From assembly GCF_040802235.1 (NCBI RefSeq), contig NC_133164.1:92186302-92250301 (forward strand): a stretch of DNA of 64,000 nucleotides. The letters run 5' to 3'. The DNA comes from Manis javanica. Taxonomy: Eukaryota; Chordata; Mammalia; Pholidota; Manidae. The notes beneath the pieces were generated by a model. The model did not search any database and was not told the DNA's origin. It saw only the letters and a list, made by a program, of their open reading frames with translations. This document shows, one piece after another, positions 62,122-64,000 of the stretch; the stretch's first letter is position 1, and every line of letters begins with the position of its first letter. A program made the position numbers and the translations under genes.

Positions 62122-64000
62122 CTGGAGAGACACGAGGGACGAGGGCCTGGGTTTCCACGGGGCCGCCCGGGCCGGGAGGGTGAGTGGGGACAAGGTCGGG
62201 GCCTAGGGAGCGCCTCCGGGCCGGGGGCGGGCCTCGAGGCTCCTCCCCCCTCGGGGCCCCGCCCCCGGCCCGGCCTCGCGCCCCCCAAAGCCTGCGAGCC
62301 GGGGCCCCTCCCGGATGGGCGTTCCGGAGCTCCCGGCCTCGCCGACCTGCGTGGCCCGGCCGGCCCCCGGCTCCACCTCAGCTCTGGGTGGCGCCCTCTC
62401 CGGGGCGCCCTCTCCCCCCAGGCCGGGCGCCCGCGGCTCAGCGGGGCTCGGAGGGGCGCCCGCCCCCCACCCCGGCCGGCCCGGCACCTCAGCCCTCTCC
62501 TTCCGGAGGGCGGACACACCTGCGGGTGGAGGAGTTTATTGGACACTGTCCTCCCTGACAGGAGGGGGCCTGGCAGCGGGAGGGCACAGGGTGCCGGCCT
62601 GGGGAGAGAGAGGAGTGCGAGGGGGAGGGAGGGGAGGCCCCACGAAGAAAACGTCACGGCCATTTCCGGCCGCCCCCCTCGCGAGTGCGGCTGCTGCGCG
62701 GGAGGGCAGAGGCTGACGGTCCTCGCGGCCCCTCCGCCCCCTCCAGTTCCTGGCAAGGCTGCCCCCCGCCAGGCTCCTAGTGTTCACAGGGGCAAATTCA
62801 GACCACCTGGCATTAACCCGCCACCTCACACCGAGGGGCTGCGGTCATCTCCCTTTTATTTGGTAAAACTTCAAGCCTTCGGAGCAGGTGCTCTTGCCCT
62901 GTACTAAGCACGCCCCAATTTTTGATCAATGTCCTATGAACCCAAAATGGTATCTATAATAGTAGTACAAATTAACACCATTAGTAAAAATTAGTTGAGA
63001 GCCTTCTCTGTGTACCAGGGCCTGGAGAAGTGCCTTTCACACGTTCCTGCCTCCCAACATCCTAGGACAAAATATGGAACCATCTATGGCTCCCCAGTCA
63101 CCTACTGAAACAAGCAGTTCTTAGTTGAAGATGTATCAGATTTTTAAACTGAGCTGAAAAGTCACCCTTTGGGAACTTTGAATGGATTGCCTTATAGAGG
63201 CCACACTTTACATCAGCATTTCTTAAACTGGTTCTAATAGGTGCTCCTTGAGAAAGGAGCTTCTGTGGTCAAGTAGGTTTATAGCCAGGTGTCCTGGGAC
63301 AGTTCAAAGCACATTAATAAATAAAAACATCCCCTCCTATCCCAAGTTCTCCAATGAATTTGTTTAACCTGGTATTTCTTGGAATTTACTTGACTTTAAA
63401 GGCCTTTTCTCCTGTAAAATTGACTTCAGTCCCACGAACTATATGAAACTAAGATTGACAAGATTCCCAGGCCATCCTGCAAACGTGCCTCATTTGGGGT
63501 GCTTTCCTCAAATCAAATGGCCACTAGATTTATAAGGGATAGATGTACAGACCCCATTGAACTAGAAGCTGTTTTCTCGATTAATTGTCCATGGTACCTT
63601 AGGCCTGCCTGTGACCCTCCCTCACTCTCCCCCATAGTAGCTCTGTTTTTACTTCCTCCCCAGACACTGCCTCCATCAGGTATCTACAGGCCATCAAAGA
63701 TGAGGGAGGGTTGTGTGTCCGTGAGTGTACTGGAGTGTGTGCATGGGAGCTCCGGCAGGATTGGTCAGAACAGGGCCTAAAGCAACATAACCAACATCTG
63801 TATAAATCTATATGCCAAAATAAGGAAGACTTAGGGTTATCCAGAGTTCGGAGATTAGCATGAGTCACCCTTCCACCTCCTTGTCTCATCCCTTCCTGGC
63901 CCGTCCTCCACCCCACCAACCTCTGCCTGATGATGACTAGTCAAGTCATAGCAGAGCAGAACAGTTTGTAAATATGTGAACTGTAAGTCTGCTACACAAC
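62122..64000 (-). other. CELF4: CELF4 intron upstream of the last coding exon
   Basis: Ends (on the - strand) in CCCTCGTGTCTCTCCAG. The first 640 bases are part of the CpG island. A MIR-like piece lies at about 62,985-63,070. I searched for the preceding RRM3 exon (FVDRATNQSKCFG-like) and did not find it, so the intron continues past 64,000. Otherwise nothing named. Confidence 0.75.

Larger units (their letters stand above)
61700..62760. promoter_or_regulatory. CpG island over the last CELF4 coding exon
   Basis: Very GC-rich with dense CpG (GGCGGCGGG, CGCGCGC-like and CCGGCC steps), starting in the 3' UTR intron, covering the last coding exon and extending about 640 bases into the upstream intron. 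Several long overlapping open frames exist on both strands only because stops are rare in such DNA. No TATA box or clear initiator is visible. Function not known from sequence. Confidence 0.8.
52246..64000 (-). other. CELF4: CELF4 gene, 3' part
   Basis: The - strand holds the end of a CELF (CUGBP/Elav-like) gene: last coding exon, an intron within the 3' UTR and a large non-coding terminal exon. CELF proteins bind GU-rich RNA and control splicing, translation and mRNA stability; CELF4 is chiefly neuronal. Choice of CELF4 over CELF3, 5 and 6 rests on the C-terminal end KDANRPY, the 3' UTR intron, and the convergent KIAA1328-like neighbour. CELF3 and CELF6 have very similar C-termini, so the paralogue is likely but not proven. 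Confidence 0.75.

Noticed and set aside
61488..62756. 422-codon - strand open frame
   Set aside because: It runs across the true CELF4 exon in a shifted frame and through both splice sites. Long frames are expected in CpG-rich DNA with few stops.
62184..62907. 100-130-codon + strand frames (Pro/Arg/Gly-rich)
   Set aside because: Overlapping frames on both strands in a CpG island, with composition-driven peptides and no splice or start support.

Overview
This is nuclear DNA from a placental mammal. It is intron-rich and littered with L1, L2, MIR and LTR relics, and the few coding pieces are short exons with GT/AG borders. I see no Alu or B1 element, so it is probably neither primate nor rodent. 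The youngest L1 3' ends have a UTR type I loosely associate with pangolins or related laurasiatherians (weak guess).

The window holds the 3' ends of two convergent genes. On the + strand, about 1-38,955, is the end of a gene I identify as KIAA1328 (hinderin). It has an exon near 115-196, a 48-nt exon at 12,310-12,357, and a last coding exon from 35,643 with its stop at 35,851-35,853. A 3' UTR of about 3.1 kb runs to a good poly(A) signal at 38,932-38,937. On the - strand, 64,000 down to about 52,250, is the end of a CELF-family RNA-binding protein gene, best matched to CELF4. The last coding exon (61,950-62,121) carries the C-terminal half of RRM3 and the stop. A splice donor 44 nt after the stop leads across an intron inside the 3' UTR to a large non-coding terminal exon (about 56,595-52,250). 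KIAA1328 and CELF4 are convergent neighbours on human 18q12.2, and this synteny supports both names.

Layout: 1-35.6 kb is AT-rich KIAA1328 intron with several L1 insertions (one with a 5' inversion at 3.1-5.4 kb, one nested pair at 23.9-25.8 kb), two LTRs (19.3-19.8 and 27.6-28.5 kb), and old MIR/L2/MER5-like copies. 35.6-39 kb is the KIAA1328 terminal exon. 39-52.2 kb is the intergenic spacer (L2, MIR, an old L1 3' end, a tiny young L1 with perfect target duplication). 52.2-56.6 kb is the CELF4 3' UTR exon with a CpG-rich patch, a G-run cluster and a hairpin-forming repeat. 56.6-61.9 kb is the 3' UTR intron. 61.7-62.8 kb is a CpG island over the last coding exon, followed by upstream intron.

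The visible KIAA1328 exons do not join in frame: the 48-nt exon ends in phase 0 and the last exon needs two bases from upstream. At least one further exon of length 3n+2 should therefore lie between 12.4 and 35.6 kb; I list candidates but cannot choose decisively. I found no tRNA, rRNA, CRISPR array or prokaryotic-type feature. Most longer open frames are L1 ORF2 remnants or chance frames in GC-rich DNA.
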